This document shows positions 24,223 through 36,832 of a DNA stretch of 64,000 nt, in pieces. The position numbers were made by a program, and so were the translations under genes. This stretch comes from Cunninghamella blakesleeana (lineage: Eukaryota; Mucoromycota; Mucoromycetes; Mucorales; Cunninghamellaceae): assembly GCA_017871115.1 (NCBI GenBank), contig JAFCIZ010000006.1, positions 930,001 to 994,000 on the forward strand, written 5' to 3'. Numbering within the stretch: the first letter of the stretch is position 1; each line of letters begins with the position of its first letter. A model generated the notes under the pieces. The model was given only the letters and a program-made list of their open reading frames with translations. It was not told where the DNA came from and did no database searches.

Positions 24223-25317
24223 TTAATATGCTTTTCTATTTTGTAATTGTTGACTAGTTGAATAATGAGAATGTGATGATAAAGTAGAAGAAGCCATTCC
24301 AGTTGAGCTAGATGACATATAAGATGAAGGTGATCCTTGGTTTGGTGATGGATATCGCATTATATTATCACGAGTATCGTTGAAATTAATTTTTGAAGTC
24401 ATTGGGAATGTTTGTTGATCTTGTTTATTGCCAATAAATCCAAATATTGTTTTAAATAAACCTTTCTTTTGTTGATTAGGGATCATATCTGCTGCTGATG
24501 GGTCTATATATTTAAAAATAATAAATAAAGAAATGCGAAATAATAAGTAAAATCATTTATATAAAATGAAATTAATATAATTTTATACATAGTTTTTTTT
24601 TAAATAAAACTTACCACTTAAGGGTAATGCATTATCATTGGCACTTAAACTGATAAAATAAGTAAATGGAATCAACCATACACAAACTCCAAAGAAAGAA
24701 GCAATATCCATGAAAGGTCGATAGTATTTTGTAAAGTAATTAAACCAAATAAAGTGATCGACAAATACAAGTACTAAAAATAACAAAAATAAAACATAAG
24801 AAAGCAGAAAAAATGATGATAATTTTCGATCAATAATAATAATATAAAAAGATCTACACATACGCTATTTAAATATAATTAATGTTATTATTTCATAATA
24901 TTATTATTACCACAACTACTGATGAATGGAAGACTTGTTAATTGAATAAAAGGAAATGTCCTTAAATTTAAACTATAAACGCCATGACAAGCTATCGAAA
25001 ATAATAAGTGTAATGCTGGTAATCGATCAAAAAATAACAAGACATGAACACCTACAACTATCTAGAAAAAAAAAATCCATTTTTTTTAAAAGATGATTTG
25101 AGATTTACTATTGGCATAAATTATCAATGATTTACAGTATTATTATTACTATTATTATAATTTTTATTTAAAAAAAAATATATTTATATATAAATATTAC
25201 CAATGTCATAGTCTTGATCACTTTTTTGGTATATACGGTATATTCTTCAACCTATTAAAAATATATGTTTACAAATATAAAAGTAATTAAATAAAGAGTT
25301 GATGATATACACCATCA

Positions 25318-25358
<41 letters not shown>

Positions 25359-25671
25359 ATAATTTTCAATCACACACACAAATACACGCATATATATATA
25401 TATATATATATGTATATGTATATTAGACTAAAAAGATTTATATTTACCAATTCAGCTAAATAATATAATCCACAGGCTAATTTAGTATAAAAAGTAAGTA
25501 TAATAAAAGGTGTACAAGTCAGTAATTGAATATATTAGGCAAGATATTCATTATAGATGAAGATTGAAAAATCTAAAAAGATGAAAAGAATTGTTATTTA
25601 CCTAAACTAAGTACAGCAAAACCAAAAGCTAGACACGTTGCACCATATGCCACAATATGTAAAATGGACAT
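24223..25671 (-). CDS. SVP26: SVP26/TEX261 family ER-Golgi membrane protein
   Basis: Six exons, 25671..25602, 25476..25448, 25251..25201, 25061..24911, 24773..24615 and 24503..24223, give 246 residues. The N-terminus MSILHIVAYG, then SLACGLYYLAELVEEYTVYTKKVI, a central hydrophobic region, WFNYFTKYYRPF and FFGVCVWLIPFTYFISLSANDNALP match the family motif order of human TEX261 and yeast Svp26. Four transmembrane segments are expected (about 1-25, 50-75, 80-110, 125-155), followed by a cytosolic Ser/Gln-rich tail. Yeast Svp26 is a COPII adaptor that exports mannosyltransferases from the ER. The second exon is only 29 nt. The tail is longer and more Ser-rich than in animals. Confidence 0.93.
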
Positions 25672-26057
25672 ATTGTATTGATTATTATTGAAAAAAAATA
25701 AAAGAGGAAAGTAGAAAAAAAATTAGAAAGCTTTAAAAAAAATATTAAATAGCCATTTTTAAATACCGCCATTATTTTTTGGGATTTTTTGTAATATAAA
25801 ATAGCATAAAAAGCTTTATCACGCACACTGCAAATAAACATATGTATATATATTTAATTTTTACTGATCTTTTTACTGTAACTCTAAAAAAAAAGATATT
25901 CAAAAGGGGGAAAAAAAGCAGTATTAAATTTTATTAAATTCCATAAATGGGCTTTTTTAAATACAAAGAAAAAGAAAGGAGGAGGGTTGTTAGGTTATAC
26001 AATAATGAAAAAATAAATAAAAATAAAATATATATATATATTTACATATATATCTTT
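25672..26057. other. Spacer between two minus-strand genes
   Basis: 386 bp upstream of the SVP26-like start and downstream of NST1. AT-rich with short A runs; no element is recognised. Confidence 0.35.
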
Positions 26058-29000
26058 TTATGAAAGAGCTCCAAAAATAGGCGTGATACCATTAAAGGAT
26101 GATGATGATGATGATTGCTGCTGCTGTTGTTGAAGTTGAAGTTGCGATGGTTGTTGTTGTGATAATTGGTAAGGGGATTGTTGTTGTGATTGTGATAATG
26201 ATAGAGGTGGTAAAGATTGAGTTGGAGCTTGTAAAGGATTGAAAGTAGATGATATGGACGAAAATGAAGGTGGAGACATAGAATTAAATGAAAAAGAAGA
26301 ATGTGTTGTTCTATTAGGAAGAGGAATGGCACTCGTATTATTATGGCTATTGTTACTACTGCTTAAAAATGACGGTAATGCTTGAGTCGCTAATGATTGT
26401 GATGGTGTTGATGATGGTATAAAAGAATTAGTGGATGGAAGTGAGGATACTTGATGATGATGTTGTGATTGTTGTGGTTGTTGTGATGGTTGTTGAGGAT
26501 GAAGATGATGATGCAATTGGGGATCGTACATATATTTTACTACATAATCTTGATGAGCATGGCTATAAGCACAGTGAAATCCATGCTGACTACCAATCGC
26601 TGTTAATACATCATATAATTCCCTCACATCTATGATTTGATCAAAATACATATCACTTAACATTCTATGAATTTGCATTAAAGAGTAAAAAGTAGGGGAT
26701 ACTGATGTTGACGATTGACTAAGTGTAATATCATCTAATTTCATATATACTGTTTTAACACGTTCTATAATCATACTGTTTCTATCCATAGTTACTACAC
26801 CTTCGCCAAATAAATTATTACGTATACCATTTGTTAATACATTTGAAGCTGTCCAACCTATAAAAAAATCACATAAAAAAATTTTAGAGGTGTGTGTAAA
26901 AATTATGTATACTTTATTTTTAATATCATTACTATTATTATATTATTAAATATACATGTTTGATTATTTTATTTTATATATTATAATTACCATTTGACCA
27001 GTTAGCATTATCAACATATCGTCGTTCCGAATTATTATTGTTGTTATTATTGTTATTATTAAGTAGTGTAGGAGATCGTGGTCCTTGATATAAGGGTGTT
27101 TGATGTTGTGAGTGTTGATGTAATTGTTTTTCAGGGGAAGCAGGTGATCTTGTAGTTGTTTCACCAAATAAAAAGTTTGAAAAGAATGAGTTTTCTGTAG
27201 GATGGTGGTGGTGATGAAGAAGATTGGATTGTTGGGGATGATGGATTGATCCAGGGCTAGATCTACGTTTTAATAAGGATGGTGACGAAGAATCTAAAGG
27301 GTCCATTAAATGGTTCACATGTTGACCAATAGCAGCAGGTGGTGGTACGGTAGAAATGGTTGAAGTAGTAGTGGAAGTGATAGTATTGGAATTTGGACCA
27401 ATAGGTGTTGTTAATGCTGAAGTAGTTAAAGAACGTCGTTCATTCACAGGTTGGCCGATAGCACCAACAGCAGGACTTGATAAGCGAGGCGTTTTATTTA
27501 GTTGACTATTATCATTATCTAAATGATTACCAATAGCTGAAAATAAGTTAGGGCCAACGCTGTTTGTTAAACTTTGACCAAGTAATGAAGGTGATGATGG
27601 TGAAATAGGTAAAATAGAGCCAAGTGGATTCATATTTTCATTAGGTGAAAGAATATTGATGTTACCTGATAATAGATATAGATATATATATAGATATATA
27701 TATACATAACAGAAATAAAAAAAAATAAAAAAATATTAAAATCACTATATATATATAATAGTAATATAATGAATTCAGGAAGAAGAAATACTTTTTCCGT
27801 AAAAATAAATTTATTACCGTTATCTATAGAGGAAGATCGACTAGATTGAAGAGCGTCCAAATGAGAAGGAAGGAATGATAAATTAGTTGTATTAAGTACT
27901 TTTTGATCATCATGGATATTGGTTATAGTGTTGGTATGGAGAACTGAGGGGCTTGGTAAAGCATTAGAAGATCCTAATAAAGCATCCATTAGTACACGTT
28001 GTCTATTTTGATCGAGAACATGATTACTATTATTATTACTATTATCGTTATTGTTATTTGGTATAGATGGTTTGATAGATACATTTTCTTTATTGAATTC
28101 GTCCTTTTGTTGTTCTAAGTTTTTATTTTCCAATTCATTTTGTTGTTGTTCATCTTCCAATTGTTTCTTTTTTAATAATAATTCTTTTTCTTCTTCTTTT
28201 TCTCCTACTTCCTCAGCTTTACGTTTTTGTTCCAATTCCTCTTCTTCTTTACGTTTCTTTTCTAATTCTTCTTTTCTTTTTTGTTCCAATTTTTGTTGTT
28301 CCAATTTTTGACGTTGTTGTTCTTCCTTTTCTTTTTTACGTTTTTCTTTTTGTTCACGTTGTTTACGTCGTTTTTCCTCTTCTTTTCTTAATCGTTCTTC
28401 TTCTTTACGTTGTCTTTCTTCTTCCTTTTTTTGTCGTTCAGCTTCACGTTTTTGTCTTTCCAATTCAATTTTACGTTCTTTTTCTAGTCGTTGAGCTTCT
28501 TCTTCAGCTTTTTGTTGAGCTTCTTTTGCAAGACGTTCTTCCTCTTTTTGCTTTTTAAGTTGTCTATTATATGTAAATATAATAAATAAAAGAGTAATAA
28601 AATGAATAATTTAACTTTATATATATATAAATATCATTAACTTTACCTCTTCTTATCTTTTTTCTTTTCTTTTTCTTGTTGTTTTTTGAGTTCACGTTCT
28701 TTTTGCAATCTATCTTCTTCTTCTAATTCTTGTATAAGACGCTGTTGTCGTTCTTGGGCTACTTTTTCACGATATGCTGACAAAACCCGTTGTTCAAACA
28801 TTCTAGCTGCAAAAATTTGAAACATTCTTCTCCCTTCTTCAACACGTTGTTCTTCAGTTCTTGTGTCATTAAAGAAATAACGCTATTATAAATAAATATA
28901 TATATATATATATATATAAATTATTTATCATATCATTATTTCCAATCATTTTTTTAATTATTATCATTATGATTCACTTACACCATCGTTTTCGTCATCT

Positions 29001-29949
29001 TCATCTTCATCTACTTCTTCATCCGTTTCAGGATCATCATGTTCAATTTCATTTTCATCTTCCTCATCATCCTCTTCATCCTCTTCATCTTCGTCATAAT
29101 AAACTTCATCATCATCCTCTTCGTCTTCATCCTCTTCATCATCACCTTCAATACTAATGCCTTCATCCCTTTGAATTCTTCTTTCAGCTAAACGTTCCAT
29201 CATATCCAAAAATTTTCTTCCATCATTTTTCAGTAAATCGTCAGCTACAGTAAGAATACCACCTATATAAAAGCATATGTATAATAAGGTTAATAATTAA
29301 ATAAGGAGGAAAAAAAAAAAATGAAATACGGAAAAAAAAAAGAGAAAAAAGCACAAAGAAAATAGATTCATTTTCATTATATACCTTTCACAGTAAGACT
29401 ATTACCAAAATTAAAATGTTCAGCCATATTTGAAGGGTGTCCATTTTTTACAAGATGAGTAGCTGCTGCAGCATATTGAGTGACATCTACTAAAGGTTTA
29501 TCAGAGCTTCCATTATGTCTAGTGATGATGGTAGATGATTCAAATTCCTCTTCGTCAAATACTTGATCCTCTTTTTCTTTATTATTATTATTATTATGAT
29601 TATGATGATGACTATGATTATTATTATTATTATTATGTTTAATATTCAATAAGAGTTCACTGGATTCTTTTACAGAGCGAGCTAATGGTATAGATGCTGT
29701 AGTAGTGGTAGTAGTGGTAGTGGTTGTTGTTGTGGCAGAGGAGGAGGAAGAGGACGGAGGAGGTAAGGAGACGGCTGCTGCTGCGACAGCAGCGGCTGCA
29801 TGTAATGTCTGTGATCCATATAACTGATTTTGTTGTTGATGATTTGCATATTGTTCTAATTCCTCATAATAAGCATCGTATAATACTTCCAATTCATCTT
29901 CAATGGCAGTTCTATTTTTTTTTTTTTTTTAAAAAAAAAAAATGAAATG

Positions 29950-29981
<32 letters not shown>

Positions 29982-30806
29982 AAACGAATGATTAATAAAA
30001 AAATAAGTATATATATGTATGTCCTCTATTCATTTTTCTTTCCATAAAAACAAACTAAAATATATGATGATATTATTATTACTATTATTATAATGATTGA
30101 CATTGTTGTTGTTATCATTTTACCTTTTCTTTCCACATACTGAACAATTACAGCCATGTTTTTGTTGATCTTTCATTTTACGTAATACAGCCTCTTTTTC
30201 CACTTTCACTAAAGAGCGTCGTTCCTCTTCTCCAAGCTGTAACCAAAATTCACGAATTTTCTGTCGTTCTTCACTCGAACTTGTTGTAGACCAAAATTCA
30301 TCAGCTTCTGGTTTTTTAGGTAATTTTTTTTTATTTGATGTGGCCATTGCAGAAGCAGTGATAGAAGGTGAAGGAAATGAAGTTAACCAATGAGTAGGAT
30401 GATGATGATGGTGATGATGATGATGGGTTGATTTAATAGAAATAGAGGAAGTAGAAGATCTTACGGAATAACGAGACTTGATAGCAGCATCTGAGAATGT
30501 TTTAAAAGATTGTAATTTAGATTTTTTCTTTTTCTTAGTTACTGCTGTCGTTGAATCATTGGGAGGGTTATTATTATTATTATTATTGACAATACTTTTC
30601 TTTTCTTTTGTAGAAATAATAGATTCATTTTCAGTAGTAGTAGTAGAGTCGTGTTTTGTTGAGGAAGAATCAGATTCATTCTTATTTGTTGTTTTTAAAG
30701 AATCATTCATATTATTATTACTTTTGTTGTTATTATTTGAAGCTGTAGGTGATGTAGTTTTATCAGTAGGATTATTAGTGTTCACCATGGTCTTTGTCAT
30801 TTGCAT
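26058..30806 (-). CDS. NST1: NST1-like stress-response protein
   Basis: Seven exons: 30806..30124, 29911..29385, 29262..28982, 28882..28647, 28563..27818, 27665..26991, 26857..26058; 1315 residues with phases closing. The order matches fungal Nst1: a Lys-rich N-terminus; [23 protein letters not shown] followed by [53 protein letters not shown]; a long Asp/Glu tract; [33 protein letters not shown]; a roughly 200-residue charged coiled coil (KEEE/RKEEE repeats); then a Gln/Ser/Asn-rich tail. Yeast Nst1 influences salt tolerance and mRNA-related processes. The start is uncertain: Met at 30905 would add a hydrophobic leader unlike the family, while Mets at 30806, 30800 and 30788 are better candidates. 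The terminal exon has a compact block ([21 protein letters not shown]) that looks folded. Confidence 0.88.
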
Positions 30807-31435
30807 GAAAAGCCAAATAAAAAAAAGATTAAAAAAAAAGGACGAGATGGTAGATGAAAAACAAATTATTAAGGACGATTGCCAAGAATCAACTGTTGAT
30901 AGCAATATAATTAATATAATATAAATAAAAGTATATACGTCAAGTTGAATTCAATTCTTATTTGGTATTATTCCTTTATTATTGTTTTCTTTTGATTCAA
31001 ACTAAAATGTAAAAAGAAAAGGAAAAAGTAATAAACAAATAGAAGAAATTAGAAAACATTAGCAAACCTTTTAACAATTAAATTTACATATTTATATAAT
31101 AAGCCATTGTTAACATGTATATTATAAATAAGCTGTTTTATTTTATGTATATTAATATACTTTACAAATGATCAAATATTATATATATATATATATTATA
31201 AGGAAAACAATTAGGAACCAAATAATAATAGTTTAAAAAAAGTAAATAAAGAGAGAGAAGAAAAAAAAAAAGAGGTGAGAGAGAAAAAACGAAGCTAAAA
31301 AAAACAAAACTTTTTTCTCATATTGAAAAAAAACAAGTGACGATTTTAAACCCCGAATTTTATTTTTTTTTGATCAAAAATATATAAAAAAAATTAAAGC
31401 AAAAACCTATTCTAATATTTTTATTATGATCAATC

Positions 31436-31475
<40 letters not shown>

Positions 31476-31864
31476 AAGTAATAAATACATCATAATGAAA
31501 AATATCATCATTTTCATCATAAAAAACGTGGCTAAACAAAATTATAACGAGCCGATTTTTTTACTAAAAGGAGATAGAGGCTATTAAAAATAAAAGATGG
31601 AAATTGTCTGGTTTATATCAGAATATTTGAAGAATTTTCAAGGGGAATGATTTATAAATAGGAGACCAATAATTAAATTAAAAAAATAATAAAAATATCA
31701 TCATCATCCATTTAATAGTAATTGGAAGAGAAAAAAACTATTTAAAGCGAAAAAAAATTGTTTTCATTTTTTATTTTTTTTTTTTCTTTCTCTCATTATC
31801 TTTTATTCTTTATCATTATCATTTATTAACAAAACATACACCAAATTATATTTTTTATTTAACA
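30807..31864. other. Divergent promoter region
   Basis: 1.06 kb between NST1 and the orphan at 31865. It has poly-T at 31439-31468, poly-A/G stretches near 31255-31290 and TATA-like words. No defined operator. Confidence 0.4.
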
Positions 31865-32419
31865 ATGGTTGTTCTTCCTCCTTTATTTGTACAAAATAAT
31901 AAATTAAATAATAATCAATTACCATCTATCAAGACTCTCTGTCAAGATGTGTTTTACGAAAAACCCAAACAAGAATACCATCAAAATACTAGCAGTCGTC
32001 GTAATCATTATCGTACTACTTCTATGCCCGCAAGATTAGTATTAGAGCCAAGTGTTATTAAAAAAGAAGAAGAGGAAAGATTATCTATGGATGTTTTATT
32101 AAAAGCCATATCTTTAGAACAAAAAATGAATGCTTCTTTTAAAAAGGATCGTGTCAAAAATTTTGTACGTGAACAACAGTGGTTACACAAGGTCAACTTG
32201 AAAAAGGTTCAAAAAAATAAAACCATGTCAACTCGTCGAAGGTCAAGATCCGCTCCCGGGGCTCCTTTGGTTCATTATTATCATAAAGCTTCTTTAAACC
32301 CTACTCGCTGGTATCTTCCTAACCATAGTGATCATGAACATTATAAATCAACCCATGACATTGCTCAAGCTATTGTTCAACAACATTTAAAATCTGTTTT
32401 TGAAAAAAGAAAGTTTTAA
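31865..32419 (+). CDS. Hypothetical basic protein, single exon
   Basis: 184 residues; family not recognised. It is rich in Lys, Arg and His, with SRRNHYRTTSMPARLVLEPS, a helical central part (about 75-125) and two Arg/Ser clusters (TRRRSRSAPGAPL at about 126-137) that resemble phosphorylation sites or a nuclear signal. No membrane segment or signal peptide is visible. Codon usage is unbiased by repeats and the ATG follows an AACA context, which supports a real gene. It ends in EKRKF. Neighbouring genes give no functional clue. Confidence 0.65.
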   Translation: MVVLPPLFVQNNKLNNNQLPSIKTLCQDVFYEKPKQEYHQNTSSRRNHYRTTSMPARLVLEPSVIKKEEEERLSMDVLLKAISLEQKMNASFKKDRVKNFVREQQWLHKVNLKKVQKNKTMSTRRRSRSAPGAPLVHYYHKASLNPTRWYLPNHSDHEHYKSTHDIAQAIVQQHLKSVFEKRKF

Positions 32420-33259
32420 AAAAAATGTAATTTCTTTTTATTGATCATACCATTTCCATTCTTTATTATGTATTACTCTCCTTTTATATTATCATGCATT
32501 TATTTTTTTTAGAAAAGTTGTTTCATTTTTTTTACAACTGTATTTATAAAATATGTTGTTATTTATATGTATAGTTCGTACGTACTTTTATATTTTTATT
32601 ATCTTATTGTAGTATGCTTTTCTTTTATTCTTATTTTTACTTTTGATTCATTCATTATTTTTATAGATATTATCATTTATCATTTATCATTATTTTATTT
32701 TATTTTCATTATTATAGCTAGTTATCTTTTATTATGAACTATAACTTTATATTGTTATTTTTATTATTTTTTGTTATTATATTATTATATATATTTTATT
32801 TACATTGTTTATTAGTTGAAATAAATATTAAATGAGTTTATTTAATTATTTTAAATAAGTCGATATTTAATAGTAGAGAATAATAATAGTAAATTTATAG
32901 CAATTATATATTAGAATTGTTGTTGTTATTACTATTATTATTATACTGTTTTATAAGATAAAAGAAATGATGAATTCCATATAAATATATATTTTATTAA
33001 AAAAAAAAAAAAGGGCTTGACCATTGGTGTGTTACCTCAATGCAATCGCAATACTATTTCATTGGCGGAATAATTTATCACTATATACTCCTGATTATTT
33101 TTAGTTTTTAATTTTTTTGCACTCACGCTTTTATTTTTCTTTTTTCTCTTTTTCCTTTTTTTATTATATTAAAATAGTATACAACATATTATTATCATTC
33201 AACTACTTATTTTTTTATTCCATATAGCTATATTCAACAGCGATAATAAAATAGTTAAT
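32420..33259. other. Intergenic region
   Basis: 840 bp. AT-rich, with poly-A at 33000-33013 followed by a GC-richer patch (about 33013-33060) that shows no long frame. No gene is supported. Confidence 0.35.
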
Positions 33260-34483
33260 ATGACCTGTACAATGACTACAAAGGATTCACCCGAAGCTAA
33301 AAGATGGTTAATAGTTGGTGCGTTTCAAGCTGGCGCATCTGAAAAAAAAATTGCTAGAATGGTAGGTTTATCTAAAACTGCTGTTCGTAACATCATTTTA
33401 AACTATAAACGTACTGGGGATCCTTCTTTACCTAAACGTGATTCAAAAAAAAGTAATATATATATGGAATAACAATCTTTATTATTAATATTAAACTATT
33501 TAAATATGAACTAAAGTGAATTTTTTTTTTTTTATTACTTAGTAAAAGGAAAGTTATTAGTGGAATATGACGAAAACGGTAAATTGGTGATGAGTGATGA
33601 TGAAGCAGAAGAAGAAGAAGAAGAGGAAGAAGAAGATATAGAACCAAAAGTTCATTCAAAAGTAAATACAATATATAAATAATTATTTATGTATATTGTA
33701 AACATAAAACTAACATATATATTCTTTTTTCATTTTTTAACATATTAATTATTATAGAAAAAACAATATAAAGTTCAAAAACATAGTCCAAAGATTAAAA
33801 AAACTATCACCACCAAAGATTTAATTGAATATATGGTAGAAGAAGTAAAACGATACGATAAAGAATATTCACCTGTATCTACTTTTATGGAAGAAACTTA
33901 CCAACAACAACAGCACCATCATGTTTGGTGTCCAACTCCTCCCAGAGAAGGGTCTATTCATGAAATAAACCACTCCTCCTCTTCTAATTCCAACTCTGTA
34001 TCACCTAGTTATTTACCTTTATCTCCTCCAGTCTCTAGTAATAAATCATCTCGTCATGGTGATACCGATGATGATGAATTAGACGATCAACAGCAACAAC
34101 AACAACAACAACAACAACAACAGCAGCAGCAGCAGCAAAAATCACCTATTGCTCTTAGTTTATCTTCACCTTCTCCTCCTCCTTCTTCTATTAATAATAT
34201 ACCTGCACCTTCACCTTATGATCAAACCATTCGAGGCTATGAACCATGGACGCACAAAGAAGATTTAATTTTAATGCATCATGCCATATCTCATTTACAA
34301 GTAGGTCATTGGAGAGAATTGGAATCTAGATTTGAAGGGCGTCATACAAATCGGTTATGCATGGAACGTTGGAATTTTTTACGTACTCGATTATTAAAAT
34401 CAATCATTCAAAGTATTACTAATGAAGATCAACAACAACCAGAAATTAAATCTTCCTTGATCAATGATGAATACCGTGCTTAA
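33260..34483 (+). CDS. Helix-turn-helix plus Myb/SANT DNA-binding protein
   Basis: Three exons, 33260..33452, 33543..33661 and 33758..34483, give 345 residues. Residues about 12-60 (RWLIVGAFQAGASEKKIARMVGLSKTAVRNIILNYKRTGDPSLPKR) form a homeodomain-like HTH of the paired/IS630 transposase type: a first helix, AGAS turn, KKIARMVGLS recognition pair and a basic TGDPSLPKR wing linker. Residues about 66-105 are acidic (Asp/Glu run). A Gln run and Ser/Pro linker follow, then at about 265-315 a Myb/SANT repeat (PWTHKEDLILMHHAI, WRELESRFEGRHTNRLCMERW), with tryptophans spaced as in Myb. It is probably a transcription regulator; the HTH may derive from a transposase (inference). The splice joins Lys, Ile and Lys residues cleanly. 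Confidence 0.83.
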
Positions 34484-35662
34484 TTTTTTCTGCTATGCTT
34501 TAACCTATATCATTTATTTTCATTATTATTTTATTATTATTATTATTATTTTTATTAAAATCCATACCCCACCCCCACTTCCCAGGTTTATTTTTTTTTA
34601 TTTTTTTTTCAACGCAACCATATATATAAGCTATTTTAATTTTAACTTGACGATCGTTTTATAATATTTTTAATATTTAACGTTAGGTCTGTAATAAATA
34701 AATAAATAAATAGTAATGAAACTCTTAACATTCTTTTTAATTTTTTTTAAATGAATATGTGGTACAAAAAAATAGATAGAATGAGCATTAATTTTAATAT
34801 AGATTAAACAAATAAAATAATATATAGATAGATAGATAAACCACCATTATCGTATATAAATAAAAATCATTTATTTTTTTAGTAATGGACGCGATTTTTT
34901 TATTTTTTTTTTGTTGATGATGAGAATGGATATTGGTATTTAGCAACGTTGTAAATTTTTTCTGTTCTTTTTTAAACCACTTTTAATTAATTAATTAATA
35001 TATAAATACACTAATAATAATAATATGGTTTTATTCCACACAATTTGGGACTTATTTTATATGTTTTAAAGTAAATAAATACATAGAAAATACAGAAAAG
35101 ATAGCTATAGAGAATAATGCGAAGACTATCTTTTGAAATTTGAAAAAATGTAAGTCGGGGTTTACCTTTTTCGACCTTTTTTTTCAGCTAACACTTTACC
35201 CCAAGTTTGCGGGTTTTGAATGCTTACAAATATTAAACATATTTTTTTTCACATTGAATACAATTGATTGTAATGGATTAGGTAACTAGAAATAGTAATG
35301 AAAATTACAGTTTGTTTCTTTTAATAAAAAAATATTAATATATTTCTATGTACTAGATTCAATAGTATATTAATATATTAATATATATATATATATATAA
35401 TAAACTATAAATAATCATAAATAAATGATTAATATACTATAATGATTTTTATATATAAAAGTAAAAAAATAAGAATTATAATTGTTTAAACTACCGAACC
35501 GGGAAAAAGATTCAGCAATAAAATATCATTAAATAATAAAGAATATATTTATATTGTTCAAACACTGATATATTTAGTTTTTCATTTGAGAATAATAATA
35601 ATAAAAATAAAAATAATGATAATAATATAAAATAATATACATACACTACATATACCAAAGGA

Positions 35663-35759
<97 letters not shown>

Positions 35760-35794
35760 TAGTACAATTATATTATTGTTTTCAAAAAAAAAAT
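34484..35794. other. Convergent spacer with a long AAT repeat
   Basis: 1.3 kb between two 3' ends. It contains (ATT)n, (TAAA)n, (GATA)n-like words at 34826-34845, (AT)n at 35382-35399 and the AAT array at 35663-35759. No gene is seen. Confidence 0.45.
35663..35759. repeat. (AAT)n trinucleotide microsatellite, about 32 units
   Basis: A nearly perfect AAT run, the longest trinucleotide tract in the window, lying just downstream of the stop of the Mpv17-like gene. It may be transcribed as 3' UTR and is likely length-polymorphic (inference). Confidence 0.95.
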
Positions 35795-36655
35795 CTATTG
35801 TTTTTTAGCTTCTTGTTCAGCTTGAATGCGTTTACGTTTTAACATAGTGTTCATGTAGGTACCAAAAACTAATCATCATCAAATAATAAAAATAATAAAC
35901 GCATACATTAGTATCATTTCCCTCTTTCTCTTTTCTTTTTCTTTTTTCCTTATATATACTCAATCATCACTTACTGAAGGCAATAAAACTGAAGAAAGGT
36001 ACCCAAGTTTGTTGAGGTAAGAAGTTTTGAGCAAACAACATGGTTAAAGGAGAGATGACCCAAGAAATTTTTTGCATGCGGAGTAAACCACCTTGAACAG
36101 CTCCTTTCATTTGTTTAATTGAACGTCCTCCAGCTAAAAATGTCATAGCACTGATATATACTATATTTCAATCATAATAATAATAATAAAAAAAAGGATT
36201 ATATGGTTAATATAGATATATATGTTCATTTTTTGATTCGTCCTTTTCTTCTTTAATTCATGATGATAATTTTATTCTTCTTTTATATCTTTGCATATAG
36301 CATTATTATTATTATTATTATCATTATTACCTGAGTTCATAATGGGAGAAATGATCAAATTGGAGAAAAGAAGTTGACCAATTTTTACTTTAGGTCCAGT
36401 TTTACCAGCAAAAATTTTATTCATGATTTCATATAAAGTATGACTTAAAGGACCAGAGATAAGAAGACCATATAAAGCCATTTGAATAATACGTTTATCA
36501 ATATTTTTTTGACCAGATAATTTTTGAGCACATAACTCTTGACTGCCAGACAAAAATCCACTTGTGAAAGCTTTTGTACGTAAAGGATTAGCAGCAAGTT
36601 GAGCTAAATACCAAGCAAGGAAAGTTTGAGAATCACCGGATGGAGGAGCAGACAT
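35795..36655 (-). CDS. Mpv17/PMP22 family membrane protein
   Basis: Three exons, 36655..36331, 36160..35975 and 35868..35795, give 194 residues, close to the family length. It carries YLAQLAANPLRTKAFTSGFLSGSQELCAQKLSG, the Mpv17 motif GLLISGPLSHTLYE, then SAMTFLAGGRSIKQMKGAVQGGL, a block WVISPLTMLFAQNFLPQQTWVPFFSFIAFIFGTYMN and a basic tail KRKR. Four membrane helices are expected. Family members sit in peroxisomal, mitochondrial or vacuolar membranes; this one looks like PXMP2-type peroxisomal proteins (inference). Acceptor choice in exon 2 was made by frame: a closer AG would give a stop. The Asn-rich end seen if intron 1 is retained is an artefact of (ATT)n in the intron. Confidence 0.9.
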
Positions 36656-36832
36656 TATGTGTATATATATGTATTAAATAAAAATAACAGTAATATTTTT
36701 TTCAAAAAAATAAAAAAAGAAAGAAAAAAAAAAAAAAAGAGAGGGAAAAGAAAGAAAGAAGAAGGTAAAAAGTATAATTTTTTTTAAGTAACAGAAAAAA
36801 AAATATACCATGGTATTTTTAAAACGGAGCTT

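Noticed and set aside
24583..24861. Independent minus-strand membrane ORF
   Set aside because: It is an exon of the SVP26-like gene read with retained intron sequence at both ends.
26435..26635. Plus-strand frame opposite the NST1 tail
   Set aside because: It is a complement of His/Gln-repeat codons of NST1; the minus-strand exon is supported by splice sites.
35582..35767. Minus-strand poly-Ile frame
   Set aside because: It is the translation of the (AAT)n microsatellite only.
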